From Paraburkholderia caledonica NBRC 102488 (GTDB lineage: Bacteria > Pseudomonadota > Gammaproteobacteria > Burkholderiales > Burkholderiaceae): a stretch of DNA of 64,000 nt. Made by a program: the position numbers and the translations under genes. The notes under the pieces were generated by a model. It searched no databases. It had not been told where the DNA came from and saw only the letters and a list, made by a program, of their open reading frames with translations. Shown piece after piece: positions 8,760-17,828 of the stretch (positions within the stretch are counted from its first letter, which is position 1; every line of letters starts with the position of its first letter). The stretch is from the NCBI RefSeq assembly GCF_000685095.1, contig NZ_BAYE01000001.1, positions 558,001-622,000 on the forward strand, written 5' to 3'.

Positions 8760-10310
8760 TTAGCTTTCGACTACGTCCAGATAATCTTCCGGACGCGTGC
8801 GGTCTTCGGCGCGCTGCATGCCGAACGCGCGCACCAGCAGGCTCACCACCACCGCCACTACCAGGTTCACGATCAGCGACCAGACAGCCGCGTAGCCCGG
8901 GATCGCCATGCCGAACAGGTGGATCGTAAAGATCGAACTGGCGAGCTTTAGCGAAACGGCCATCCACGTACCGGTCGCGATGCCGACTGCCCAGCCGAGC
9001 AGCAAGCCGCGATAGTCGAGCACTCGCGTGTACAGACCGAGCACGATCGCGGGCAGCGTCTGGATGATCCAGATGCCGCCGAGCAGTTGCAACTGGATCG
9101 CATAGGTGAGCGGCAGGCCGAGAATGAACGCCACTGCGCCGACCTTGACGATCAACGACACCAGCTTCGCGACGTTGGTCTCCTGTTCGTGCGTCATGTT
9201 GCGATTCACGAACTCCTTGTGGATGTTGCGCGTGTACAGGTTCGCTGCCGCAATCGACATGATCGCGGCCGGCACCAGCGCGCCGATGCCGATCGCAGCG
9301 AACGCCACGCCGACGAACCACGACGGGAAGAAGTGCAGGAACAGCGCCGGCACCGCGAAGTTCGGACCGAACGCCTTGAAGTACGGCGCGAATTCCGGCA
9401 TGTCCTTCACGCCCGAGGCAAGCGCCATGAAACCGAGCAGCGCGAGCAGACCGAGCACTAGCGAGTAAGCCGGCAGCATCGCCATATTGCGGCGGATCGT
9501 ATTGCCCGATTTCGACGACAACACCGCCGTGATCGAGTGCGGATACAGGAACAGCGCGAGGGCCGAACCCACCGCGAGCGTCGCATACGCGCTATAGCCG
9601 TTCAGACTCGACACGTCCGGCGCCTTAAGCAGCAACTTGGCCGGCGGCACCGATGCGAAGATGTGGCCGAAGCCGCCCAGTTGCGGCGGAATCACGATGA
9701 TCGCAGCGAAGATCGTGATGTAGATCAGGACGTCCTTGACCACGGCGATCATGGCCGGCGCGCGCAAGCCCGACGTGTACGTGTACGCGGCCAGGATCGC
9801 GAACGCAATGATGAGCGGCAGATCGCCGACGAAGCCCTTCGTGTCGAAGCCGAGCGCGCCGATCACCACTTCGATCCCGACCAGTTGCAACGCGATGTAC
9901 GGCATGGTCGCGACGATACCCGTCACCGCGATTGCGAGAGCGAGCATACGGCTGCCGTAGCGTGCCGATACGAAGTCTGCCGACGTCACGTAGCCCTGAC
10001 GTTTCGCGATACTCCACAATTTCGGGAAGACGACGAACGCGAATGGGTAGATCAGAATGGTGTACGGCAGCGCGAAGAAACCGGTTGCGCCCGCACCGAA
10101 TACCAGCGCCGGCACCGCGATGAAGGTGTACGCGGTGTAAAGGTCGCCGCCCAGCAGAAACCAGGTGACGATGGTGCCGAAGCGCCGGCCGCCGAGACCC
10201 CACTCTTCCAGATGCGCAAGATCGCCGCGCCGCCAGTGCGCCGCGATAAAACCGAGAATCGTGACGCCGATAAAAAATAAAACGAAGACGAAAGTCGCGA
10301 TGGCGTTCAT
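8760..10310 (-). CDS. mctP: sodium:solute symporter, MctP-like monocarboxylate permease
   Basis: A 516-residue sodium/solute symporter (SSS) family protein with about 13 membrane segments. The N-terminal part contains GGRRFGTIVTWFLLGGDLYTAY in two adjoining motifs, and a LTSADF-like turn appears as YVTSADFVSARYG. It most resembles MctP permeases, which import lactate, pyruvate, acetate or alanine. Its start overlaps the stop of a DUF3311 gene by 4 bp (ATGA), the standard arrangement for this permease pair in Burkholderiales. A promoter is readable upstream of the pair (10690-10717). Exact substrate is inference. The SSS family call is firm. Confidence 0.88.
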   Translation of the reverse strand: MNAIATFVFVLFFIGVTILGFIAAHWRRGDLAHLEEWGLGGRRFGTIVTWFLLGGDLYTAYTFIAVPALVFGAGATGFFALPYTILIYPFAFVVFPKLWSIAKRQGYVTSADFVSARYGSRMLALAIAVTGIVATMPYIALQLVGIEVVIGALGFDTKGFVGDLPLIIAFAILAAYTYTSGLRAPAMIAVVKDVLIYITIFAAIIVIPPQLGGFGHIFASVPPAKLLLKAPDVSSLNGYSAYATLAVGSALALFLYPHSITAVLSSKSGNTIRRNMAMLPAYSLVLGLLALLGFMALASGVKDMPEFAPYFKAFGPNFAVPALFLHFFPSWFVGVAFAAIGIGALVPAAIMSIAAANLYTRNIHKEFVNRNMTHEQETNVAKLVSLIVKVGAVAFILGLPLTYAIQLQLLGGIWIIQTLPAIVLGLYTRVLDYRGLLLGWAVGIATGTWMAVSLKLASSIFTIHLFGMAIPGYAAVWSLIVNLVVAVVVSLLVRAFGMQRAEDRTRPEDYLDVVES

Positions 10311-10549
10311 TGTTGTGCGTCCCCCTGAGGACGGCCCGACGAGCGCGCCTTGGTCTTCATATAGACGAGCGCCGTAATGACTGCGCTGATCAGCACCCAG
10401 AGGAGCTGATACCAGTAGAAAAACGGAAAGTCGAACAGTACCGGTTCGACCTTGTTGTACGACGGCACCCAGACCATGGCGATCCAGGGCAACAGCAGCA
10501 GCCAGAGCCAGTGCTTGCTGGCTTTATTCGCGTCGGCGTCGTGAGCCAT
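10307..10549 (-). CDS. DUF3311 small membrane protein, partner of the SSS permease
   Basis: An 80-residue protein with two hydrophobic helices (WLWLLLLPWIAMVWVPSYN and FFYWYQLLWVLISAVITALVY) and a basic C-terminus. DUF3311 proteins are almost always encoded directly upstream of an SSS permease, and here the stop overlaps the permease start (ATGA), implying translational coupling. They are thought to be small subunits or assembly partners, without direct proof. A GAGGAGACG ribosome-binding site precedes the ATG. First gene of the two-gene unit. Confidence 0.88.
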   Translation of the reverse strand: MAHDADANKASKHWLWLLLLPWIAMVWVPSYNKVEPVLFDFPFFYWYQLLWVLISAVITALVYMKTKARSSGRPQGDAQQ

Positions 10550-10981
10550 GACGTCTCCTCTTCCCTATTATTGAAATGTTGGCCCGTGTTCGACGGGTGC
10601 TGGACCGCCACGCGGAAAACCGCCTCGCGGCAGCAAGCCCGCGGAGGATCGCCCCGCGTGTGACACGAGTGCCCCGAAAGCCTCGAAAGAGTATAGGAGC
10701 CGCGAACATGCGGTCAAGCAGGGACGACCCGAGGCATTGACACTGCTGTCAGAGCCGGCAGGACGGTGTTTCAGCGGATGTCGGGCGGCAGAAGTGACCT
10801 GGCCAGGACCCATGCGCAGCGCGGGCTTTGCGGCCTCGGCGCGTTCGCGTGCGGAGGAGAAAACAGCGGATTTGCGGCGCAATGCCGGATAGATAGCAGA
10901 TCTGAATTCCGTCGCGCGGATGCGACGCTCGTCAGGGTGAGGCCGGCCCTTTATGGCCCGGCCCCTTGCGGCTCTATGCGA
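10550..10981. other. 432-bp intergenic region upstream of DUF3311-mctP
   Basis: No gene is supported here. It holds the 10690-10717 promoter reading leftwards, and an imperfect GGCC-rich hairpin around 10941-10963 that may end the minus-strand spermidine-synthase-like operon but lacks a clear U-tract. Confidence 0.6.
10690..10717 (-). promoter_or_regulatory. sigma-70 promoter for DUF3311-mctP
   Basis: On the minus strand, TTGACC (10717-10712) and TATACT (10695-10690) are separated by 16 bp, a near-consensus pair. The predicted start is about 130 nt upstream of the DUF3311 ATG, leaving a fairly long leader. Confidence 0.65.
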
Positions 10982-11893
10982 TCAGATGACGAACGACGCG
11001 CCCGCCTGTCCGGTCGACTCCTGCAGACCCTTGATCCATTTGCGGGCGGGCAAGCCGAGTTCCGCTTCGATCAGCTTTGCGCGTGTTTGCAGCGCCGTGA
11101 ACGGCACGTCGAGCGCCGGGCCGGAAAACGCAATCGCGATGCGGTTGCCGTCGTGCACTTCCGGCAGCGCGACGACGCGACCGTCGAACGCTTCTTTCAG
11201 ACGCTTCATGTTGCGCACGAAGCTCGGGTGATCGCCGAACAGATTCACCGTTGCGACGCCCGCATCGGTCAGACACGCGCGAGCTGCACGGTAGAAGCCG
11301 ACGCTGTCGAGCACCGGCCCCCGCGCCGTTGCATCGTAAATGTCGATTTGCAATGCGCCGATCGTGCCGTGGTTCGCGCGGTCGTTGACGAAGTCCCACG
11401 CGTCCGTCTCATGCACGGTGAGGCGCGCGTCGTCCGGCGGCAATTCGAACATTGCGCGAGCGGCAATCACCACCGCCGGGTTCACTTCGACCGCCTCGAC
11501 CTTGGCGCGCTTCAGGAAGCGATGTGCGAACTTGGTGAGCGCAGCCGCGCCGAGGCCGAGCTGGACGATGCGCCTGGGCGTTTCGATGAACAGCAGCCAC
11601 GCCATCATTTGCTGAGCGTATTCGAGTTCGATGTGGTCCGGCTTGCGCAGACGCATCGCGCCTTGCACCCATTCCGTGCCGAAATGCAGATAGCGCACGC
11701 CGCCTTCTTCCGAAAACGTGACGGGCGCAAAACGCGGCTTGCGCGGCGTTTCGATTTGCGGCGCGTCGTGCAGATCGTCGTCGTGCGACGACTTTTTCTT
11801 GTTGCGCGCCACCTCGCGCTTGCCCGCACCGTCGGCATTGCGGTTGCGGAATGCACGCGCTTCAGCCGAAGCGCGCTTGATGAGTTTCGTCAT
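10982..11893 (-). CDS. spermidine synthase-like SAM-binding protein
   Basis: A 303-residue protein with the Rossmann-type methyltransferase fold of polyamine synthases: glycine loop LGLGAAALTKF, acidic residue in VEAVEVNPAVV, and the DxYD-type pair in LQIDIYDA. The first ~60 residues are Lys/Arg/Asp-rich and probably disordered. True spermidine synthases use decarboxylated SAM. Many family members in Burkholderiales are of unknown substrate, and the name is by fold only. The ATG overlaps the upstream glycosylase stop by 4 bp (ATGA at 11890-11893), so it is the last gene of a coupled ubiC-glycosylase-SpeE-like operon. The frame is open far upstream, but coupling supports this start. Confidence 0.82.
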   Translation of the reverse strand: MTKLIKRASAEARAFRNRNADGAGKREVARNKKKSSHDDDLHDAPQIETPRKPRFAPVTFSEEGGVRYLHFGTEWVQGAMRLRKPDHIELEYAQQMMAWLLFIETPRRIVQLGLGAAALTKFAHRFLKRAKVEAVEVNPAVVIAARAMFELPPDDARLTVHETDAWDFVNDRANHGTIGALQIDIYDATARGPVLDSVGFYRAARACLTDAGVATVNLFGDHPSFVRNMKRLKEAFDGRVVALPEVHDGNRIAIAFSGPALDVPFTALQTRAKLIEAELGLPARKWIKGLQESTGQAGASFVI

Positions 11894-12363
11894 GTCAGGA
11901 TGTCGCGCCACAGGCGCAATTTTTGATCGAACGAGAGCATAGCATTGGCCGGACTGGACGAAGGCAATACGAGGGTCGTGTAGCCCGCCGCGCCGATCAC
12001 CGGCGCGAAGCGGCCCGCCGTCTTGCCGTTGAAGCAGACCTTGCGCAGCTTCGGCGCGTGTTCGCGCAGCGAGGCAAAGTCGTTCGGCTGTGCGTTGCGA
12101 ATGGCCGCATCGAGACTGCCTTCGCGATGGCACGCGGCGAGCACGTCCCACACGCCGATCCCGTGAGAAAGCACACGCCGCAGCCGCTCTTCGTAGGCGA
12201 GTTCCGCGAGCGGGTCGTCGAGCACGGCGCCAAGCAGACGCCAGAACTGGTTGCGCGGATGCGCGTAGTACTGGGTCGCGGCGAGCGACGCCTCGCCGGG
12301 AAAGCTGCCGAGAATCAGCGTATGTGTGTCGGCGGCGACAACCGGAGGAAAGCCGATCAGCAT
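11890..12363 (-). CDS. DNA-deoxyinosine glycosylase, uracil-DNA glycosylase superfamily
   Basis: A 157-residue member of the uracil-DNA glycosylase fold. The motif GSFPGEASLAATQYYAHPRN, near residues 22-41, is the signature of the hypoxanthine/deoxyinosine DNA glycosylase group (family 6-like), and SSSPAN near the C-terminus is the second active-site motif. It would excise hypoxanthine left by adenine deamination, starting base-excision repair. Its ATG shares one base with the ubiC stop (TAATG at 12363), and its stop overlaps the next gene, so translation of all three is coupled. Why a repair enzyme sits with ubiC is not obvious. Confidence 0.85.
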   Translation of the reverse strand: MLIGFPPVVAADTHTLILGSFPGEASLAATQYYAHPRNQFWRLLGAVLDDPLAELAYEERLRRVLSHGIGVWDVLAACHREGSLDAAIRNAQPNDFASLREHAPKLRKVCFNGKTAGRFAPVIGAAGYTTLVLPSSSPANAMLSFDQKLRLWRDILT

Positions 12364-13073
12364 TATCGGCTCCGCTCGCTGGCGGCACGCGTCGCAGGAT
12401 GCGCGCGCGATGCCGTGTGCTCGATCGGCCGGCCATGTTCGCGGATGCGTGGGTGACCTGCGGGCGCGGCATCGACGGAGAGCGCGATTGAGCGGCGAGC
12501 GCCGCCGGCATTCGCTAATGACGCGAGATGCGTCCACAGTGCCGGCAAGAAACATTCGGTGACCATCAGCGGCTCGCCATGCCGCTCGAACACCGAGCGG
12601 CGCGCAGACAGTGCGTGCGGCGGCATCCCGCCGACTTCACGCGCCGCCAGCCGGTACAGCGGATGCCGCGCGGTCACGCGGCGGCTGACCAGCGCCGATC
12701 GGGCGACGCTGCTATCGCTGTACAGCAGCTCGGCAAGCGGCCGCGTGCGCAAGCATCGCGTGGCTTGCCATACGCCGACGCTCGCGGCCAGAGGCGCAAC
12801 ACTGTGCGCGGCGACAAAGGGCACGGCATCGACCGACAAGACGACCTCGCGCACCCACACTGGCGCGCGCGCGGGCAGACCCAACGCGGCATGCTCGTCG
12901 GCCCAGGCCAACGCCACACCTTCACGCGTGACACGCACCGCGACTGCGCCGAGCGCGCGCAGATGCGCGGTCAGCGAACCGCCACGGGTCAACCAGTCTT
13001 TCTGCGCGGCGCCGAGGCCAGGCGAGGGAGCGACGCGCCAGTGCGCGTCGGCGGCAGCGAAACGGATAGGCAT
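12363..13073 (-). CDS. ubiC: chorismate lyase
   Basis: A 236-residue UbiC, which converts chorismate to 4-hydroxybenzoate and pyruvate, the first committed step of ubiquinone synthesis. Family features: [18 protein letters not shown] near residues 25-42, [19 protein letters not shown] in the middle, then a Leu/Gly segment ending at [20 protein letters not shown]. The C-terminal ~50 residues past ECFLPALW are longer than usual and basic. UbiA, its common neighbour, is not adjacent. First gene of the operon. A perfect TATAAT lies only 8 bp before the ATG, so the transcript may be nearly leaderless. Confidence 0.9.
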   Translation of the reverse strand: MPIRFAAADAHWRVAPSPGLGAAQKDWLTRGGSLTAHLRALGAVAVRVTREGVALAWADEHAALGLPARAPVWVREVVLSVDAVPFVAAHSVAPLAASVGVWQATRCLRTRPLAELLYSDSSVARSALVSRRVTARHPLYRLAAREVGGMPPHALSARRSVFERHGEPLMVTECFLPALWTHLASLANAGGARRSIALSVDAAPAGHPRIREHGRPIEHTASRAHPATRAASERSR

Positions 13074-13081
13074 GGGTTCGG

Positions 13082-13087
13082 ATTATA
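13082..13087 (-). promoter_or_regulatory. -10 element very close to the ubiC start
   Basis: A perfect TATAAT reads on the minus strand at 13087-13082, 8 bp before the ubiC ATG at 13073. No good -35 is seen at 16-18 bp. If used, the leader would be one or two bases at most. Confidence 0.4.
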
Positions 13088-13311
13088 ACGGTGCGACTGT
13101 CGGACGATTGCCCGGCCCGCACGCGTCTTTTCCGACGATCCAGCTCCATCGCCGCATCGGTACCCAAACGCTCAATCAGGTCGCCGATTTCGGAAAGGTC
13201 CGATTCTCCAACGCCGCGACCCACGATAAAACCTCCGTGCTTTACGAACCGGCGATTCGCCCGCTATCGACGGGCGCGCCATCCGATCTGCAAACGAACG
13301 AGAGAGCAAAC

Positions 13312-13818
13312 ATGAAGAAAATTCTGAGCATGAGCGCCTGCGCAATGTCGGTGCTGCTGGTGGCTGGCTGCGCCGCGCCGTTGAACCGCGATACTGAGAC
13401 GTCGTTGAACAAGGCCGTGGGCATCGAGGTCGCACCGGTCCCGGATGGCGTCGCCGTAAAACTGCCCGAGAAAGCGCTGTTCGATTTCAACAAATCGGAA
13501 GTGCGCGGCGATGCGAGCGCCGTGGTCGACCGTTCCGCGGTGCTGCTCAAGCGCAGCAAGAAGCCGATCATTGTCGAAGGCTACACGGACAATATCGGCA
13601 CGCTCGACTACAACCAGCAACTCTCGGAAGCGCGCGCGACCGCCGTGGGTTACGCGCTCGTGGCGCGCGGCGTGACGATGGAGCGCATCCGCACCAAGGG
13701 CAACGCGTACAACAATCCGGTTGCAAGCAACGACACGCCCGAAGGGCGCGCGCTCAATCGCCGCACTGAGATCGTCGTGCGCGGCGAAACCATGGAAACG
13801 TTAATGGGCAAGAAGTAG
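13312..13818 (+). CDS. OmpA-family peptidoglycan-binding lipoprotein
   Basis: A 168-residue outer-membrane lipoprotein. The lipobox LLVAGC puts the lipidated cysteine at residue 20. From about residue 60 to the end runs an OmpA C-terminal domain (FDFNKSEVR, then GYTDNIGTLDYNQQLSEARA and a final LNRRTEIVV), which binds meso-diaminopimelate in peptidoglycan. A GAGAG leader precedes the ATG. The open frame extends far upstream, but the lipoprotein signal fixes this start. Divergent from ubiC. It is a Pal/YiaD-like envelope tether, but no Tol genes are nearby, so it is not the tol-pal copy. Confidence 0.9.
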   Translation: MKKILSMSACAMSVLLVAGCAAPLNRDTETSLNKAVGIEVAPVPDGVAVKLPEKALFDFNKSEVRGDASAVVDRSAVLLKRSKKPIIVEGYTDNIGTLDYNQQLSEARATAVGYALVARGVTMERIRTKGNAYNNPVASNDTPEGRALNRRTEIVVRGETMETLMGKK

Positions 13819-13920
13819 GCACCAGCCGCTTCAGGCGGACTACGCTAATCACACCCAGGGCCGGCTGCGCCGCGCGCGCCCGGCTCATCTGCCCACTCAC
13901 CTGCAGATTCACCTACCGAC

Positions 13921-15660
13921 TCACCCGCCGACGTACTCCTGCAGCGCCTGCGCGACCTCAGCGAGCACCACTTCCCACTGATTCAACTCACGCTGTCTGA
14001 AAAGACGCATTGACGGATACCACGGACTATCGGCGCGTTCGGCCATCCAGCGCCAGTCTGTAAAGGTGGGCACCAGTACCCACACCGGCGTGCCGCAGGC
14101 GCCGGCAAGATGCGCGACCGCAGTGTCTACGGTAACGACCAGATCGAGCGACTGAATGATCGCCAGCGTATCCATGAAGTCGTGAATCTCCGGTCCGAGA
14201 TCATGCATGTCGATCCCCTCGGACAAAGCCGCCGCGTCGTGCTGCGCCTCTCCTTTTTGCAGCGAGAACCAACGCACGCCCGGCTGCTCCAGAAACGGCC
14301 GCCATTGCTGAAGCTCAATGGACCGATAGCGGTCGAGCGCATACGCGGGATTGCCCGCCCAAACGATACCGACGCGCTTTGTGACCGACCCTTGCGCCGT
14401 GACAGGACCAAGTGCGTCCAGGCGGTCACGCCAGCGCTGCACCGCTGCGGGCTTTGCCTGCAGATAAGCCGTGGCAAGCGGCAACATCGGCAATTCGAGT
14501 TTCATATGCGCAGGCATGCTCAACATGCGGCACCAGTAGTCGTACGGGCCGGGCGGCGCCGTGGTCCAGGCCGCATGCACGCCCGCCGCATGGCGCGCCA
14601 CATCGCCAAGCGGCTCTTCGACCCAGACGTCCACCTGGGCGCCACGCCGATGCAGCCAGTCGGCCATACGCAGAAACTGGATCTGATCGCCAAGCCCTTG
14701 TTCGCCGATCAGCAGGAAACGGCAGCCGAGCACGCGCTCGCCTTGCCACTCCGGGAAATCAGGGCGAACCAGATCGTGATTTTCCGGTAGCGCGTCATGC
14801 CACCGGTATTGCTTCCAGCCTCGTTCGAAATCGCCCGCGCGAAGCTGTGATGCCGCAAGGTTGAACTGCATCGACGGGTTATCCGGCATGAGCCGGGCGG
14901 CCTCGGCGGTATGCATCTGCATTTGCTCGAAGTCGCCGAGCATATTGAGCGCGAACGACGCGTTGTGATGCAGCCAGGCGTTGTTCGGTTCAACGCTGAT
15001 TCCCTGCCTCGCGACGCTGACCGCGTCGGCAAAACGATGCACGCTGTTCAGAGCGAATGCGAGCTGCTGGAGAGCTGCTGCGTCGGCGCTGCAGCGTGCG
15101 CGCAGGGCCGGCAACAGTTCAACGATCTCGACATCGCGCTGCGCTTTCGACAAAGCCGCGATCAGCATGAACGCATCTGCAATGTTTGCGGAGTCGAGTG
15201 CCCATGCGCGCGCCCAATAGTTCGCTGCATCGGCGTGCTGCTCCTGTTCCGTGCAGATCTGCGCGAGCGCGCGAACCGCATGATGCAGAGTGGGCTCGAA
15301 GCGGATCGCGGCTTGATAGTGTTGGCGCGCCTCGGCGAATCGCGCGGAGAGCTTCAGGCAATCAGCAAGATTCCGATGAACGCTGGCACTCCCACCACTT
15401 AAGTTCAGCGCGCGATGGTAGAACGCCTCGGCCGCGATCCGATTGTCGCCCAGCACGGCAAGCAGCCCACGATGCTCCCAGATATCCGCACGATCGGGCG
15501 CGAGGTTCAGTGCGCGATCCAGCTGCTCACAGGCACGCTCGAGTGCGCCCTCGCGAAAGTATGCAAGCCCGAGTTGATGCAGTGCGTCTGCGTCTGCGTT
15601 TAAGTCGGCTAGCAGGGACTCGCTGCGTACTAAATCTGAATCGCGCGTGTCAGTTGCCAT
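13921..15660 (-). CDS. TPR protein with glycosyltransferase-9-like C-terminal domain
   Basis: A 579-residue cytoplasmic protein. Residues ~20-290 are tandem tetratricopeptide repeats (recurring LGLAYFREGALERA-type units). From about 310 a domain resembling ADP-heptose:LPS heptosyltransferases (GT9) follows, with GEQGLGDQIQFLRMA and VDTAVAHLAGACGTPVWVL, the conserved HLAG and donor-site region. Proteins of this architecture occur in polysaccharide, LPS and flagellin glycosylation loci, but none of those genes is here. Its ATG shares one base with the upstream paralogue's stop (TGATG at 15660), so the two are coupled. I chose this start over a longer frame for that reason. Donor and acceptor unknown. 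Confidence 0.83.
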   Translation of the reverse strand: MATDTRDSDLVRSESLLADLNADADALHQLGLAYFREGALERACEQLDRALNLAPDRADIWEHRGLLAVLGDNRIAAEAFYHRALNLSGGSASVHRNLADCLKLSARFAEARQHYQAAIRFEPTLHHAVRALAQICTEQEQHADAANYWARAWALDSANIADAFMLIAALSKAQRDVEIVELLPALRARCSADAAALQQLAFALNSVHRFADAVSVARQGISVEPNNAWLHHNASFALNMLGDFEQMQMHTAEAARLMPDNPSMQFNLAASQLRAGDFERGWKQYRWHDALPENHDLVRPDFPEWQGERVLGCRFLLIGEQGLGDQIQFLRMADWLHRRGAQVDVWVEEPLGDVARHAAGVHAAWTTAPPGPYDYWCRMLSMPAHMKLELPMLPLATAYLQAKPAAVQRWRDRLDALGPVTAQGSVTKRVGIVWAGNPAYALDRYRSIELQQWRPFLEQPGVRWFSLQKGEAQHDAAALSEGIDMHDLGPEIHDFMDTLAIIQSLDLVVTVDTAVAHLAGACGTPVWVLVPTFTDWRWMAERADSPWYPSMRLFRQRELNQWEVVLAEVAQALQEYVGG

Positions 15661-17552
15661 CAACCGTTTACTGCCGGTTGCGCTGCGTGGCTCGAGTTCG
15701 TGCCGCTCGCGCCGGCCGCCAACAGCGCTTGCAGGCGCGCCGTCACACGCTCGATGACGGGGGCCCAGTGCCCCGGCTGCGGCTGCCTGAACAGCTCCAC
15801 CGAGTCGTACCAGGGTTGCGCCTCCTCGTTGCCCCACGCCCAGTGCGACACGTGGTCGAGCATCGCCAACACTGGCCGCCCTAACGCGCCGCCAGGATGC
15901 AACGGTGCACTGTCGATCGTGACTAGCGCGTCGAGCGCACCGAGATGGGCGGCAACGTCGTCGAAGCCGGCGTGGTATTGCGCCGTCATGTCGCACACGC
16001 TGTAACCCTGCGCAGTCAGCACCGCGACATCGGCCGCACGTCCTGGCGTAAGCGAATAGAACATGACATCGGCAAGCGACAGCAACGGTTCAAGCGTTGC
16101 CCGCGCAATCGAACGCTTCTCGTCGCGACGATGCGTAGGACTTCCCGCCCACACGAGCCCGACATGCAGTCTAGCCCGCGGTGTCTGTCTGCGTAGCTGC
16201 TCACGCCACGCGCTCACCTTGTCCGGATCTGCGTGAAGATACGCATCGCCTCGGACCTGCTGCGGCTGCAGGTCCAGCACAAGCGGCAAGCTCATGATGG
16301 GCAGGCTGTAATCCGGCGCGCCGAGCGGGCCGTCTTCGATGGACACGCAGTCCGGGTAAAAACGCGTGAGCAGCGCGTGCAACGACCTGCGCACGCAGAG
16401 CACGAGCCTGCCGCCTTCCTGACGCACGCGGGCGGCAAGTTGCGGGACATAGCGCACCATGTGAATGTCGTCGCCGTTGCCCAGTTCGCTGTGCACGACA
16501 AGCGTCTTGCCGGCGAGCGCCTCCCCTTGCCAGCGCGGACACAGGCGAGCCATAACCGAAACGATATTGTTCGGCTCGCGGTCGTCGCGTGCGAGGCGTG
16601 CCTCGAAACGCTTCCAGCCGCTTGTCCATGCGCCGTGCCGCAAATCCAGGTCTGCAAGATCGACTGCCGGCGTCACCGCGTGCGGATTGACCGCCAGTGC
16701 TTCGCGCAGCATCGCGGCACTGTCCTCGTAGCGTCCCTGTTCGCATAGATAGAAGCCAATCGCGGCGAGCACGTCGGCATTGCCTGGCGATGCAGCATTC
16801 GCGGCGCGCATGGTCGCCTCGGCCGCCGCGGCGTGGTTGCACTGCCATTGCGCGTGACTGAGCTGCCACGCCATCTCCGCGTCTGCGGGATTGCGCGCCA
16901 GCGCCTCGCGGCACACGTGCTCGACCGCAGTCCAGTCGCGCACCTCGCGCAATGCCAGCACGAACTGCAACGGCAACGCCGGATCGACGGCCGGATCGAG
17001 CGCATATGCGCTCGCGAGCGCGGCATGCCGCTCCTCGCGCACGCCCGGACCACCGGCCCCACCCGCCGCACCCAGCGCACCGAGCGAAATAGCCAGCCAC
17101 CACGGCGCGCGCGCGTCGTGCGGCGCTCGCTGCCGATAGGCGCGCAACATATGCGCCGCCGCCGAATGGGCGCCACACCCGTTGATGAGCCAGACGATCC
17201 ATTCAAGCGTGGTGGCAAGTGGCTGCGCAGCGACCGCGATCTCGCTGTGATGCCGCGCCACCTCGGCGCGGGCGAGCGCGTCGGCGAACAGCGCAAGGCG
17301 AGCATGGCGTGCGCCGCCGGTTTCAGCTTGTGCCTGCGATGCGCTGTGATACGCCTCTTCGAAACGCCCCGCGCTCGCGTGCAGGTCGGCATGCAACTGC
17401 CATGTCACACCAGCGGCGGCGAGTTCGGCCGCGCGCAGCACTGCCGCGTGGTGGCCCTCCTCGCGCAGAACCGACCACAGAAGATGAACCGTCTCGAGAG
17501 GCGTTGTGACATCGATCAGTGCCGCCGGAGCGGCCAAAGCGGAATCGGACAT
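15660..17552 (-). CDS. TPR protein with degenerate glycosyltransferase-9-like domain
   Basis: A 630-residue paralogue of the next gene: N-terminal TPR-like helices to about residue 300, then a GT9-like domain containing HSELGNGDDIHMVRYVPQLA and a terminal VTIDSAPLHPGGALGRPVL. Where the partner has HLAG, this copy has HPGG, so the catalytic loop may be altered while the fold is kept. It is first in a two-gene unit ending at 13921. Ala/Gly-rich stretches are frequent. Together they could form a heteromeric or donor/acceptor pair, which is inference. Divergent from the small 17829 gene, with an AT-rich promoter region between. Confidence 0.8.
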   Translation of the reverse strand: MSDSALAAPAALIDVTTPLETVHLLWSVLREEGHHAAVLRAAELAAAGVTWQLHADLHASAGRFEEAYHSASQAQAETGGARHARLALFADALARAEVARHHSEIAVAAQPLATTLEWIVWLINGCGAHSAAAHMLRAYRQRAPHDARAPWWLAISLGALGAAGGAGGPGVREERHAALASAYALDPAVDPALPLQFVLALREVRDWTAVEHVCREALARNPADAEMAWQLSHAQWQCNHAAAAEATMRAANAASPGNADVLAAIGFYLCEQGRYEDSAAMLREALAVNPHAVTPAVDLADLDLRHGAWTSGWKRFEARLARDDREPNNIVSVMARLCPRWQGEALAGKTLVVHSELGNGDDIHMVRYVPQLAARVRQEGGRLVLCVRRSLHALLTRFYPDCVSIEDGPLGAPDYSLPIMSLPLVLDLQPQQVRGDAYLHADPDKVSAWREQLRRQTPRARLHVGLVWAGSPTHRRDEKRSIARATLEPLLSLADVMFYSLTPGRAADVAVLTAQGYSVCDMTAQYHAGFDDVAAHLGALDALVTIDSAPLHPGGALGRPVLAMLDHVSHWAWGNEEAQPWYDSVELFRQPQPGHWAPVIERVTARLQALLAAGASGTNSSHAAQPAVNG

Positions 17553-17729
17553 GAAAACTCAGAAAGTGTTGCAACGCGCAGGCGCTTCAATCGCAAAAGA
17601 GATTCCACGCACGGCTTGTACAGAAAGTGGCTCGAAGAACGTGCCCGATCTTCGAGCCGCCCAGTTTCGAAGCGCGAACAAGATAATGCCGTGCCCTGCG
17701 TCTCATAAACCAATCTCAATTTATGGTCG

Positions 17730-17758
17730 TTGATTAGTTTTAGTTAGTTAACCATAAT
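17730..17758 (+). promoter_or_regulatory. sigma-70 promoter for the 17829 small gene
   Basis: TTGATT (17730-17735), a 17-bp spacer and CATAAT (17753-17758) lie in a strikingly AT-rich block, giving a predicted leader of about 65 nt to the TTG start. Confidence 0.55.
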
Positions 17759-17828
17759 TAATTTTTGCACGACGTCGAAATAAACCCAAGGCGTCGAGCA
17801 AATCTACAACCAGCAGCAGGGAGTCAGG

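Noticed and set aside
10941..10963. GGCC-rich hairpin as a terminator of the SpeE-like gene
   Set aside because: It has a bulge and no U-tract. Recorded only in the gap entry.
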